DNA of 41,184 bases from an uncultured Bacilli bacterium (GTDB taxonomy: Bacteria; Bacillota_I; Bacilli_A; RF39; UBA660): positions 1 to 41,184 of the forward strand of contig CANRPK010000009.1 of NCBI GenBank assembly GCA_947632455.1, given 5' to 3'. Below the pieces are notes generated by a model. The model was not told where the DNA came from. It ran no database searches and saw nothing but the letters and a program-made list of their open reading frames with translations. The translations under genes and the position numbers were made by a program. Position 1 is the first letter of the stretch. Every line of letters begins with the position of its first letter. Shown piece by piece: positions 24,995-32,295 of the stretch.

Positions 24995-25432
24995 ATGAAA
25001 GGGAATATAAAAATTTTTCTTATTGCATTAGTAATAGGTCTAGTAGTCGCATATTTTGTTAATTATAAGTTTGATGTACCAACTTTATCTTATGCTTTAG
25101 CTCCGGAAGCAACTATCTTTTATGTAGGGGCTTACAATGATGCTGATTTAGCAAGCGTTAAACAAAATAGCTATGATAATGCGGTAGTTTATAAAGATGG
25201 AGATATTTATAAAGTAGTTATTGGAATATATTGTAAAGATGATATAAAAGATTTAATGGAAAGCTATTTTTTAGATCAAGGAATTATATTTGCTTCATCG
25301 AAAATAAAAGTTAATAATGTTTTATATAAAAATATGGAAAATTATGAGTTATTAATTAAAAATAGTACTAAAGAATATTATGTAGGGTTAAATAATACTT
25401 TATTAAATTTATTTCAAGAATATATAAATTAA
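24995..25432 (+). CDS. unknown membrane-anchored protein (145 aa), possibly SPOR-like
   Basis: The N-terminal membrane anchor (IKIFLIALVIGLVVAYFV) is followed by about 115 extracytoplasmic residues. The stretch ATIFYVGAYNDADLASVKQ, with VVYKDGDIYKVVIGIY and MESYFLDQGI, has the beta-alpha-beta rhythm of SPOR domains, which bind denuded peptidoglycan, but the match is weak. It lies between spmAB and mreCD, so a cell-wall or sporulation role is reasonable. Confidence 0.65.
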   Translation: MKGNIKIFLIALVIGLVVAYFVNYKFDVPTLSYALAPEATIFYVGAYNDADLASVKQNSYDNAVVYKDGDIYKVVIGIYCKDDIKDLMESYFLDQGIIFASSKIKVNNVLYKNMENYELLIKNSTKEYYVGLNNTLLNLFQEYIN

Positions 25433-25439
25433 AAAATCT

Positions 25440-25457
25440 CATAATATTAATGGTGAT
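25440..25457 (+). promoter_or_regulatory. possible mreC promoter with ribosome binding site
   Basis: CATAAT (25440-25445) lies six bases before GGTGAT (25452-25457). This fits the spacing seen at other genes in the window, although no -35 is clear. Confidence 0.4.
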
Positions 25458-25460
25458 ATT

Positions 25461-26084
25461 ATGAGAAAGGGGTTTTATTTAGCTTTAATTATTATATATA
25501 TTTTATTTATTTCTAAAGATATGATATTAGGTATTTTTAGAACTGATGATAAAATTATATATACTAATACTGATTATTATAAAGAAGAATATGAAAAATT
25601 AAATAAGCTTTTAGAAATAGATAATTCTAAATATAATTTAATTTATACAAAATTAATACTAAGAGATATATATGAGTTTTATGATACAATTACAATTAAT
25701 AAAGGAAGTAAAAGTGGAGTAAAAAAAGGAAATATAGTGGTAAATAATGAAGGATTAATTGGAATTGTAGGAGAAGTTAATTATAATTATAGTAAAGTTG
25801 AATTACTTACAAATGCTAAAATTAATTTATCAGTAAAAATAAATGATGCTTATGGTATTCTTACAAGTGAAGCACCAAAGTTAATTGTTAAAAATATAAA
25901 GGGAAATAAGGATTTAAAAATAGGAGATAAAGTATATACTTCAGGACTCACGGAAACCCTAGAAGGAGTATTAGTGGGAGAAGTTGTAAATGTTTTAAAA
26001 GATGATTTAGGTTTAGAATATAAAATAGAAGTAAAACCGGCGGCTAATTTCTTAAATTTAAAATATTTAGGAGTGAGTATCTAA
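25461..26084 (+). CDS. mreC: rod shape-determining protein MreC
   Basis: MreC is a bitopic protein of the elongation complex that links MreB to the wall synthases. The 207-aa protein has one N-terminal membrane helix, a coiled coil (YYKEEYEKLNKLLEID), and the beta-barrel signatures ITINKGSKSGVKKGNIVVNNEGLIGIVGEV, KINLSVKIND and GDKVYTSGLTETLEGVLVGEV. It is shorter than most MreC proteins. It overlaps the next gene by one base. MreB is not in this window. Confidence 0.92.
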   Translation: MRKGFYLALIIIYILFISKDMILGIFRTDDKIIYTNTDYYKEEYEKLNKLLEIDNSKYNLIYTKLILRDIYEFYDTITINKGSKSGVKKGNIVVNNEGLIGIVGEVNYNYSKVELLTNAKINLSVKINDAYGILTSEAPKLIVKNIKGNKDLKIGDKVYTSGLTETLEGVLVGEVVNVLKDDLGLEYKIEVKPAANFLNLKYLGVSI

Positions 26085-26488
26085 TGCTTCTATTATTTAG
26101 TGATATTTTACTATCTTATTTAACTAAAGTACCTGTTTTTTTATTTCTTTTAAATGTAATTATTATTCCTAAGAATAGATTAGATAAATTAGTAATAAAT
26201 AGTTTAATATTAGATTTATTTTTTTTAAATGGATATTTTATACCCACTATAATTTTAGTAATTATTTTTATTATATATAAGAAATTAAGACTTAATCGAG
26301 TAACATTTATTAATTATATTATTTCTTGCAGTATTATATTTATATTATTTACTTATACTTTGGGATTAATAAATGGATATAGGTTAAATAATTTAAGTGG
26401 ACTTGTATTTAAATATTATTTATTTAATTTACCAATATATATTTTATGTTATAAACTATTAGGTAAAAACATAAAATTATCTAGGTGA
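26084..26488 (+). CDS. mreD: MreD-like membrane protein
   Basis: The 134-aa protein is almost wholly hydrophobic, with four or five membrane segments and no soluble domain. MreD proteins are poorly conserved, so the call depends on topology and its place directly after mreC (one-base overlap). It is slightly shorter than typical MreD. Confidence 0.7.
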   Translation: MLLLFSDILLSYLTKVPVFLFLLNVIIIPKNRLDKLVINSLILDLFFLNGYFIPTIILVIIFIIYKKLRLNRVTFINYIISCSIIFILFTYTLGLINGYRLNNLSGLVFKYYLFNLPIYILCYKLLGKNIKLSR

Positions 26489-26493
26489 TATAA

Positions 26494-27132
26494 GTGGATA
26501 TCGAGACAATTATTAGAAAAAACAAAGAAAAAAGAAATTTATATATAACTGATAATAAGAAAACTAAAGAATTGGAATCAGCAAAAATTAAATACTTAAA
26601 AGGATTAACTTCAAGGGTATTATTAGTTATTATCTTTGTATTAGGTAGTTTAATATTTACGAATATTAGCGATAAAAATAAAGAGTTATATAAAAAATAT
26701 GTTTTAGAAAATTCTTTAGAGTTTACAAAGATTAATAATTTTTATGAAAAATTATTAGGAAAAGTAGATATAGTTAGTCCTAAGATTGATAATACAACAA
26801 GTGTATTTTTAAATACTATTAATTATTCAAATATTGAAAGTTATAAAAATGGGTTTAAATTGGGATTAGAGGCAGGAGAAATTATTAATAATATTACAAG
26901 TGGGATAATTGTTTATATTGGAGATAAAGATGATCTAGGAAATACAATTATTGTGCAAGGAAATGATGGAGTAGATATTTGGTACTCTAATATTACCGAT
27001 ACCGACATAAAAGTATATGATTATATTGAATCAGGAGCAATCATAGGAGTTGCTAATAGTGATTATATTTATTTAACTCTTAACAAAGATGGTAAGTATT
27101 TAAATTATGAAGAGTATTTGGCATCTATTTAA
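26494..27132 (+). CDS. spoIVFA: SpoIVFA-like regulator (degenerate M23 domain)
   Basis: SpoIVFA holds the SpoIVFB protease in check in the mother-cell-derived membrane during sporulation. The 212-aa protein has a cytoplasmic basic head, one membrane helix (about residues 42-61) and a C-terminal lysostaphin-like (M23) fold (TSGIIVYIGDKDDLGNTIIVQGNDG and SNITDTDIKVYDYIESGAIIG) without the zinc ligands. The GTG start at 26494 follows AGGTGAT by four bases. It overlaps spoIVFB by 26 bases. Confidence 0.82.
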   Translation: MDIETIIRKNKEKRNLYITDNKKTKELESAKIKYLKGLTSRVLLVIIFVLGSLIFTNISDKNKELYKKYVLENSLEFTKINNFYEKLLGKVDIVSPKIDNTTSVFLNTINYSNIESYKNGFKLGLEAGEIINNITSGIIVYIGDKDDLGNTIIVQGNDGVDIWYSNITDTDIKVYDYIESGAIIGVANSDYIYLTLNKDGKYLNYEEYLASI

Positions 27133-27880
27133 AATAAAACCCGCAACATATATTTTAATTTTAGCTTTTTTATTTACAGGTTTAATTAAAAATATTATTT
27201 TAATATATGGAATTGTTATTTTTCATGAATTGGGTCATGTATTGATAACTAAGTTATTAAAATATAAAATACTTAGTATAGAAATCGAACCGATGGGAGG
27301 AATAACTAAAATAGATAAGCCAATAAATACACCAATAAAAGAAGAATTATTAATTGCTAGTATGGGAGTTATTTTTCAGCTTATTTTATTTGGTTTATTT
27401 TATATATTATTTAAAAATGGTTTAGTATTAAGAAATACTTATATAATGTTTATTAATTATAATAAAACTATTTTATTATTTAATTTATTACCAATTATAC
27501 CTTTAGATGGATATATAATATTAAAAAGTATTTTAGAATATATAATGAGCTTTAATAAAGCTTTTTATTTAAGTTTTTTAATTAGTATTGTAAGTGTAAT
27601 ATTATTTATGAGCTATAAACAAATATTTTCTTTAAATAATTATTTAATTATAAGTTTTTTAATATATAAAATATATAGAGAATATAAAGAGTTTAAATTT
27701 AAACATTTAAAATTTTTATTAGAAAGATATTTAGGAAAATTTAAGTATTATAAAATAAAATATAATATGAAAATTAATATAAATGATTTAAAAAAAGATA
27801 CTTATCATTATTTTAAAAATAATAATAGTTATATAAGTGAGAAAGTGGTACTTAAAGATAAATTTAAAAATATAAAATAA
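27107..27880 (+). CDS. spoIVFB: SpoIVFB site-2 metalloprotease
   Basis: SpoIVFB is an intramembrane zinc protease that processes pro-sigma-K in spore formers. The 257-aa protein has several membrane segments, the zinc motif HELGH (VIFHELGHVLITK), a conserved PMGGITK segment and the third-ligand motif NLLPIIPLDGYII. The lysine-rich C-terminus replaces the CBS domain found in some relatives. It is translationally coupled to spoIVFA. Confidence 0.92.
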   Translation: MKSIWHLFKIKPATYILILAFLFTGLIKNIILIYGIVIFHELGHVLITKLLKYKILSIEIEPMGGITKIDKPINTPIKEELLIASMGVIFQLILFGLFYILFKNGLVLRNTYIMFINYNKTILLFNLLPIIPLDGYIILKSILEYIMSFNKAFYLSFLISIVSVILFMSYKQIFSLNNYLIISFLIYKIYREYKEFKFKHLKFLLERYLGKFKYYKIKYNMKININDLKKDTYHYFKNNNSYISEKVVLKDKFKNIK

Positions 27881-27885
27881 GAAAC

Positions 27886-27914
27886 TTGACTTGGTATGTA
27901 ATTAAAATTATAAT
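27886..27914 (+). promoter_or_regulatory. sigma-A promoter
   Basis: TTGACT (27886-27891) and TATAAT (27909-27914) are 17 bases apart, upstream of the gene at 27939. Confidence 0.8.
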
Positions 27915-27938
27915 AATTTAACGAGGATTGAGATATTT

Positions 27939-28769
27939 ATGAACTATTTAGAAGAATTATTAAAAACTGGTAATACAGAAATGTTAAATTATTTATTAGA
28001 ACTTGGAATTGTTAAAATTGATACAGCAGTTGATGAAGCAATAAGTCTTAAAAATGGAACATATATTTATAATTTAGCGATGGCAATTCAAGATTTAAGA
28101 TTATTATCAAATGAAAATGTGGTAATTACTCCTAAATTAAAACAAGAGAGTATTGAAAGATTAGCTTGTGCTTTAGTTGAGTTAAAAGATGTAAATGCTT
28201 TAGCTAATTTTTTAAAAGTAATTTCTTATGCTAAACCATTAGTAGCGGGGGAGATTATTGCTTCAAATGATGCTCAAAAAATAAGTGAATTAATTAACTA
28301 TCTATTTATTTGTGATATTCAAGGTTGGGTTTATAATTCAAGTGATAAAGAACAATTTAAAAAAATTAGAAATGATATATTTAAAAGAGCATCACGGGCT
28401 TTAATTGATGGTAAACATTTTAATACTTTAATTAATTTAATTATAAGTAATAGAGAAAGTAATTTTCAAAATATTGCGTTAAGTGTTGCTAATGAGGAAT
28501 TTTTAAATTATTTTAAAGATTATATTACCAAAACTCAAGATCATAAAAACAAGGCAATTAAAGAAGATAAAGATCTAGATAATTTAGGATATATAGTAAA
28601 TCAAAGTTTACGAAATTTACAAATGAAAAATGGAACAATTTTAGATGAAGATGCATTTGATTATTTAAAAGTGTTATATAAGCGAAATGATAGAGCAACA
28701 ATTTTAAATTATAAAGATGTATTTGCTAGGTTATTTCAAGGAAATCCTGAAAAAGGTTTGACAAAATAA
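27939..28769 (+). CDS. unknown all-helical protein (276 aa)
   Basis: I do not recognise a family. The protein appears to be all alpha-helical with repeat-like segments (EMLNYLLELGIVKIDTAVDEAI, VNALANFLKVISYAKPL, AQKISELINYLF, NTLINLIISNRESNFQNIA), like an alpha-solenoid or ankyrin-type scaffold. It has no signal peptide or membrane segment. The start follows GAGGATTGA. The -35 box of the ribosomal L21 promoter lies in its last codons. Confidence 0.7.
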   Translation: MNYLEELLKTGNTEMLNYLLELGIVKIDTAVDEAISLKNGTYIYNLAMAIQDLRLLSNENVVITPKLKQESIERLACALVELKDVNALANFLKVISYAKPLVAGEIIASNDAQKISELINYLFICDIQGWVYNSSDKEQFKKIRNDIFKRASRALIDGKHFNTLINLIISNRESNFQNIALSVANEEFLNYFKDYITKTQDHKNKAIKEDKDLDNLGYIVNQSLRNLQMKNGTILDEDAFDYLKVLYKRNDRATILNYKDVFARLFQGNPEKGLTK

Positions 28770-28786
28770 GATTATTTTGTTAGAAT
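28758..28786 (+). promoter_or_regulatory. promoter of the L21-Prp-L27 operon
   Basis: TTGACA (28758-28763) and TAGAAT (28781-28786) are 17 bases apart, with an extended TGT before the -10. The -35 box lies inside the preceding coding region. Confidence 0.8.
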
Positions 28787-28792
28787 TATAAG

Positions 28793-28885
28793 CGCTGAAT
28801 GCATTATTTTTGTATTCGTAAAAAACCACTCAGAAATGGTCTTTAAAATAGGTTACTATTACCATGATGGTGCGTCTTATAAAAG
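28793..28885 (+). ncRNA. ribosomal protein L21 leader
   Basis: The 5' UTR before rplU can form a hairpin GAATGCA/TGTATTC (28797-28803 with 28811-28817), an ACCA/TGGT hairpin near 28827-28840, and ACCAT/ATGGT near 28861-28871. This matches the place and general build of the L21 leader in Firmicutes, which controls the operon by ribosomal protein binding. The match is judged by eye. Confidence 0.65.
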
Positions 28886-28896
28886 GAGGAATGAAT

Positions 28897-29193
28897 ATGA
28901 AAGCAGTATTTGAAACAGGTGGCAAACAATATTATGTTAGCGAAGGCGATGTAATATATGTTGAAAAATTACCTAATGAAGTAGGAACTGAAGTTACTTT
29001 TACTAATGTTTTAACTTTAGGTGATAAAGTTGGTACACCTTATGTTGATGGTGCAAAAGTTGTTTGTACAGTAGAAAAACATGGACTTCAAAAGAAAATC
29101 AAAGTGTTTAAGTACAGACCAAAGAAAAAATATCGTAAAACTCAAGGCCATAGACAACCATATACTAAATTAGTTGTTAAAAAAATTGGCTAA
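28897..29193 (+). CDS. rplU: 50S ribosomal protein L21
   Basis: L21 is a 98-aa 50S protein that binds 23S rRNA. The sequence [29 protein letters not shown] and the basic end [18 protein letters not shown] are typical. The start at 28897 follows AAAGGAGG by seven bases. It is followed by prp after one base. Confidence 0.97.
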   Translation: MKAVFETGGKQYYVSEGDVIYVEKLPNEVGTEVTFTNVLTLGDKVGTPYVDGAKVVCTVEKHGLQKKIKVFKYRPKKKYRKTQGHRQPYTKLVVKKIG

Positions 29194-29194
29194 T

Positions 29195-29488
29195 ATGATT
29201 AAAGTAAATATTGAAAAAAATAAAATAGTTGTAAAAGGCCATGCTAACTATGATGTTTATGGTAAAGATATTGTCTGTGCAAGTGCATCTTCAATTTTAA
29301 TTACAAGTATTAATGCTTGCCTTAGAATTGATAAAAGCTTTTTGGAATATAAAGAAGCTCAAGGTGAACTTATAATAGATATTAAAGGCAATAATAAAGA
29401 TTGTTTATTAATAATAGATAATATGATAAATATGCTAGAAGAATTAGCATTGACTTATAAAAAAAATATAGAGATTAGGAGGAATTGA
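29195..29488 (+). CDS. prp: ribosomal-processing cysteine protease Prp
   Basis: Prp removes the N-terminal extension of L27 in Firmicutes, a step needed for ribosome function. The 97-aa protein has the catalytic His in [10 protein letters not shown] and the catalytic Cys in [11 protein letters not shown]. It lies between rplU and rpmA, its usual place. The L27 gene downstream encodes the extension that it cleaves. Confidence 0.94.
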   Translation: MIKVNIEKNKIVVKGHANYDVYGKDIVCASASSILITSINACLRIDKSFLEYKEAQGELIIDIKGNNKDCLLIIDNMINMLEELALTYKKNIEIRRN

Positions 29489-29490
29489 CC

Positions 29491-29775
29491 ATGAATTTTA
29501 TGAAATTAAATATTCAACTTTTCGCTCACGTTAAGGCTCAAGGTTCAACTCAAAATGGTAGAGATTCACGCGGACGTCGTTTAGGAGCTAAAGCTAGTGA
29601 TGGTGAAGTTGTAAGTGCGGGATCTATTTTATATCGTCAAAGAGGAACAAAAATTTATCCGGGAAATAATGTGGGCATGGGAAAAGATCATACATTATTT
29701 GCAAAAATAAATGGTGTTGTTCGTTTTGAAAGATTAGGTCGCGATAAGAAGAAAGTTAGCGTTTACGAGGCATAG
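29491..29775 (+). CDS. rpmA: 50S ribosomal protein L27 with cleavable N-terminal extension
   Basis: L27 lies near the peptidyl transferase centre. The 94-aa precursor begins [18 protein letters not shown]. The [13 protein letters not shown] boundary matches the Prp cleavage site known from other Firmicutes. The rest ([40 protein letters not shown]) is standard L27. AGGAGG lies seven bases upstream. Its stop sits in the terminator loop. Confidence 0.97.
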   Translation: MNFMKLNIQLFAHVKAQGSTQNGRDSRGRRLGAKASDGEVVSAGSILYRQRGTKIYPGNNVGMGKDHTLFAKINGVVRFERLGRDKKKVSVYEA

Positions 29776-29790
29776 TAAACGCTTTTTTAT
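29758..29790 (+). terminator. terminator of the L21-L27 operon
   Basis: AGCGTTTAC (29758-29766) and GTAAACGCT (29775-29783) form a perfect nine-base stem with an eight-base loop, followed by T's. Confidence 0.92.
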
Positions 29791-29802
29791 AGAGGTGTTT
29801 TG

Positions 29803-30393
29803 GTGGAAAAAGTTTATTTAAATGGTGATATTTATGTTAATACATCAGCATATGATGTTCTTAGTACACAAAGGGATGGAACAACTAAAAATTTAATGTT
29901 AGGATTTACAGATAATATTGCTGATGTGGCAGAATTTCTAAATATTATAGGTACTAATCCTGAAATATTAGATGTTGGTGAAGATACTACGCATGCTTGG
30001 GTTCCTGATTATACGAAAAATATGGGCTTTTATCATCTGTTATTTGGTCAAAATAAAATATATCTTATTAATGCATTAAATATAGTTAGTTTTGATACTT
30101 TAGAAGATATGGAAATAGAATATACTAATTTACGAGAATTTATGGATAAAGCTTTTTTTGTAGGAAGAAATTTATTTTCAAAAGAATTAAATTTGCCGGC
30201 GTATATTGTTCTTTTTGAATATGAAAATATTTATTTAGTTCAGGATGCTTTGACAGGGAAATTTGAGATTGCTCATAAAAATAGTTTTGATAAATATGAA
30301 CTTGGAAATATTGTTGCAGATGTATATGAAAAAGATGAAATTTATAAAGCTATAATAGATCAAGAATATCGAAAAGGGTTTAGCAAGCGTTAA
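29803..30393 (+). CDS. unknown protein (196 aa)
   Basis: The family is not recognised. It is a soluble, mixed alpha/beta, acidic protein (KVYLNGDIYVNTSAYDVLST, EFLNIIGTNPEILDVGEDTTHAW, AYIVLFEYENIYLVQDALTGKFEI) with no signal peptide, membrane segment or catalytic motif. AGAGGTG (29791-29797) supports the GTG at 29803, and a TTG at 29800 is also possible. It is the last gene before the three-unit repeat region. Confidence 0.65.
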   Translation: MEKVYLNGDIYVNTSAYDVLSTQRDGTTKNLMLGFTDNIADVAEFLNIIGTNPEILDVGEDTTHAWVPDYTKNMGFYHLLFGQNKIYLINALNIVSFDTLEDMEIEYTNLREFMDKAFFVGRNLFSKELNLPAYIVLFEYENIYLVQDALTGKFEIAHKNSFDKYELGNIVADVYEKDEIYKAIIDQEYRKGFSKR

Positions 30394-30400
30394 CAAATAG

Positions 30401-30704
30401 TTGAATATTTTAAAGGATTTGATTATAATAATTTTGGTTAATCTAAAAAATCGGATGGTTTTCTCCGATTCGCTATTATATCACTGGTAGCAATGCTGAT
30501 GTGTTCGATGTGTGGGGTGATGGCACCCTCAACGCTGCGGGCGTGAATGGCCTTGCTGGTGTGCGTCCAATATCCTTTAAACTTATTATTTGGTTAAGGC
30601 TAGATATAGAAGAACTAGGATACAAGATTAATCAAAGGATTGTCCTAAATATTTAGTACTGATGCATTTTTTTCAAGAATTGAATGCTATAACAGTACTT
30701 TTTC
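30401..30704 (+). ncRNA. repeat unit 1 (putative transcript from about 30436)
   Basis: The promoter is TTGAAT (30401-30406), 17 bases, TATAAT (30424-30429). Six bases later GGTTAATCT (30436-30444) can pair with AGATTAATC (30625-30633). The core 30462-30575 reads SPIRYYITGSNADVF, then DVWGDGTLNAAGVNG and GVRPIS. The frame is open from 30447 to a TAG at 30654-30656 but has no start codon. The terminator is AGTACTG (30655-30661) with CAGTACT (30693-30699) plus T's. Confidence 0.65.
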
Positions 30705-30719
30705 TATTTATAAATAATA

Positions 30720-31028
30720 TTGTATATTTTTCAAAAATAATATATAATTTAGATGGTTAGTCTAAATTAGGATCGTTGTCTCCGAATCACTATAATGTCA
30801 CTGATAAGTGGGCTCGCGTGTTCATTGTGCATGTAGATGGCAACCTCAACACTTGGGGCGTGAATAGCACTACTCCTGGTGTGCGTCCAATATCCTTTTA
30901 AAACTCATATATTTGGTTAAGGCTAAATATCGTAGAATTAGGATACAAGATTAGCCAATGGTTTTCCCTAAACAAATGATGCTGATGTTTTAAAATGAAA
31001 TTTTTAAAACTATAACAGCATCTTTTTT
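30720..31028 (+). ncRNA. repeat unit 2 (putative transcript from about 30755)
   Basis: The promoter is TTGTAT (30720-30725), 17 bases, TATAAT (30743-30748). Six bases later GGTTAGTCT (30755-30763) can pair with AGATTAGCC (30948-30956). The core 30779-30895 reads SPNHYNVTDKWARVF, then IVHVDGNLNTWGVNS and GVRPIS. Its frame stops at 30899, and a TTG at 30776 could start a 41-aa peptide. The terminator is GATGCTG (30978-30984) with CAGCATC (31016-31022) plus T's. Confidence 0.65.
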
Positions 31029-31041
31029 AATTTATAAATAG

Positions 31042-31325
31042 TTGTTTATGATTTAGAAATAATATATAATTTAAATGGTTAATCTAAAAATTTACGATTT
31101 AATAAGTATGCTCGCGTGTTCTATGTGCATCCTGATGGCCACCTCGGCACTGCGGGCGTAGGAGATACTCGCATTGGTGTGCGTCCAATATCCTTTAAAC
31201 TTATTATTTGGTTAAGGCTAAATATTGAAGAATTAGGATACAAGATTAATCGAAGGGTTATCCTAAATATTTGATGTTGATGGATCTTTTCAGGCATTAG
31301 GGACTATAACAACATCTTTTTTTAT
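31042..31325 (+). ncRNA. repeat unit 3 (putative transcript from about 31077)
   Basis: The promoter is TTGTTT (31042-31047), 17 bases, TATAAT (31065-31070). Six bases later GGTTAATCT (31077-31085) can pair with AGATTAATC (31243-31251). The core 31101-31193 reads NKYARVFYVHPDG, then HLGTAGVGDTRIGVRPIS. The frame is open to a TGA at 31272 but has no start codon. It lacks the SP segment of units 1 and 2. The terminator is GATGTTG (31273-31279) with CAACATC (31310-31316) plus T's. Confidence 0.65.
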
Positions 31326-31346
31326 GCTATAATTAGAATAGGTGAT
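31325..31346 (+). promoter_or_regulatory. promoter of the prepilin-like pair
   Basis: The TGC plus TATAAT extended -10 (31325-31333) directly follows the T-run of repeat unit 3. GGTGAT (31341-31346) is the ribosome binding site for the ATG at 31350. Confidence 0.65.
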
Positions 31347-31349
31347 GAT

Positions 31350-31805
31350 ATGAAAAAGGGATTTGCACTTTTAGAAACATTAATTGTAATATCTTTTTTA
31401 GCAGTATCATTATTACTTTTATACAATACTTTTATAGATGTGAGAAGAAATGCTAAGAAAAATTATTTATATGATGATGTAGCAAATATATATAAAACTT
31501 ATTATATAAAAGAATATTTAGAAAAAAATGGGTTAAGTGATTACTTTAATAATAAAGATATTCAAAAGGTGGTAATTAATAATGATGGATTTAATGAGTT
31601 TATAACTAATTTAAATGTTACTAATATTTATTTAGTTAAGTATGATTTAAAAGAATATAATGAGAACTTATATTCTTTAGAATTTAATGATTATTTTGAT
31701 AATTTAGCGATTGATGAAGATTATGATTATCGATTAATTATAGAATATAAAATAGATAATAATAGTTTTTTTGCTAATATAGGGTTAGGTGATAATGATG
31801 AATAA
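31350..31805 (+). CDS. prepilin-like protein (151 aa)
   Basis: The N-terminus KKGFALLETLIVISFLAVSLL is a type IV prepilin/pseudopilin signal: cleavage after Gly4, Glu at mature position 5, then a hydrophobic helix. The rest is polar and acidic (YIKEYLEKNGLSDYFNNKDI) with no known domain. Such proteins build pili or competence pseudopili. No prepilin peptidase, ATPase or platform gene is present in this window. It overlaps the next prepilin gene by eight bases. Confidence 0.78.
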   Translation: MKKGFALLETLIVISFLAVSLLLLYNTFIDVRRNAKKNYLYDDVANIYKTYYIKEYLEKNGLSDYFNNKDIQKVVINNDGFNEFITNLNVTNIYLVKYDLKEYNENLYSLEFNDYFDNLAIDEDYDYRLIIEYKIDNNSFFANIGLGDNDE

Positions 31806-32295
31806 AAGGGGTATTACAATCATTGAACTTTTAGCTAGTATATTTCTTATAGCAATAGTAAGTTTATTACTATTTAGAGTATGTTTTAATTTATTAGAAA
31901 TTAATAATGATAATTCTTATGCTTCAAAAGATGAAATTAGTAGAACAACAATTATTAAGAATATTGAAAGTGATTTTTTGGAAAATAAGTTTATTGGTTT
32001 AAATATTCAAAAAGGGGAAAAACAAACTAAAATAGAAGTAGAATATGATACAGGTAAAGAAAATATTATAATTTCCAAAGATAAATTAACTTATAAAGAT
32101 ACTTATATTTTAGAAACCAAAGGGGCTTCTTATGATTTAGATCCGATTATAAATTATGTTGATTTAGATAATGATTATTATTTAATTACGATTAAAATAA
32201 AAGTATTAATGAATAATAAAAATGATACAGAAAAAGATGATATTGATATTACATATATAGGACTTAAAGAAGATAATGATTACTTTAAAAGATAA
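31798..32295 (+). CDS. second prepilin-like protein (165 aa)
   Basis: MNKRGITIIELLASIFLIAIVS is again a prepilin signal (cleavage after Gly5, Glu at mature position 5). The soluble part (KIEVEYDTGKENIIISKDKLTYKDTYILETKG) resembles ComGF/GspJ-like minor pseudopilins, but the match is loose. The ATG at 31798 is four bases after AGGTGAT. Its 3' end overlaps the convergent ylbJ by 11 bases. It is co-transcribed with the first prepilin gene. Confidence 0.78.
   Translation: MNKRGITIIELLASIFLIAIVSLLLFRVCFNLLEINNDNSYASKDEISRTTIIKNIESDFLENKFIGLNIQKGEKQTKIEVEYDTGKENIIISKDKLTYKDTYILETKGASYDLDPIINYVDLDNDYYLITIKIKVLMNNKNDTEKDDIDITYIGLKEDNDYFKR

Larger units (their letters stand above)
30401..31325 (+). 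repeat. three tandem promoter-core-terminator units with hypervariable cores
   Basis: This stretch has no conventional gene. It consists of three direct repeats of roughly 300 bases. An identical 21-base block (starting GGTGTGCGTCC) occurs at 30558-30578, 30878-30898 and 31176-31196, and conserved blocks follow at 30588-30633, 30911-30956 and 31205-31251. The segment before each 21-base block is hypervariable but keeps a protein-like frame. Each unit has TTGNNT-17-TATAAT in front and a T-run hairpin behind. The cores are clearly more GC-rich than their surroundings. Confidence 0.85.

Noticed and set aside
25436-25466. Hairpin hiding the mreC start (CTCATAATAT with ATATTATGAG)
   Set aside because: The upstream arm overlaps the likely -10 box, so the normal transcript would not contain it. 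The symmetry may be chance in AT-rich sequence.
30401-31325. CRISPR array
   Set aside because: There are only three units of about 300 bases, with long conserved parts, promoters and terminators. There are no short regular repeats and no cas genes.
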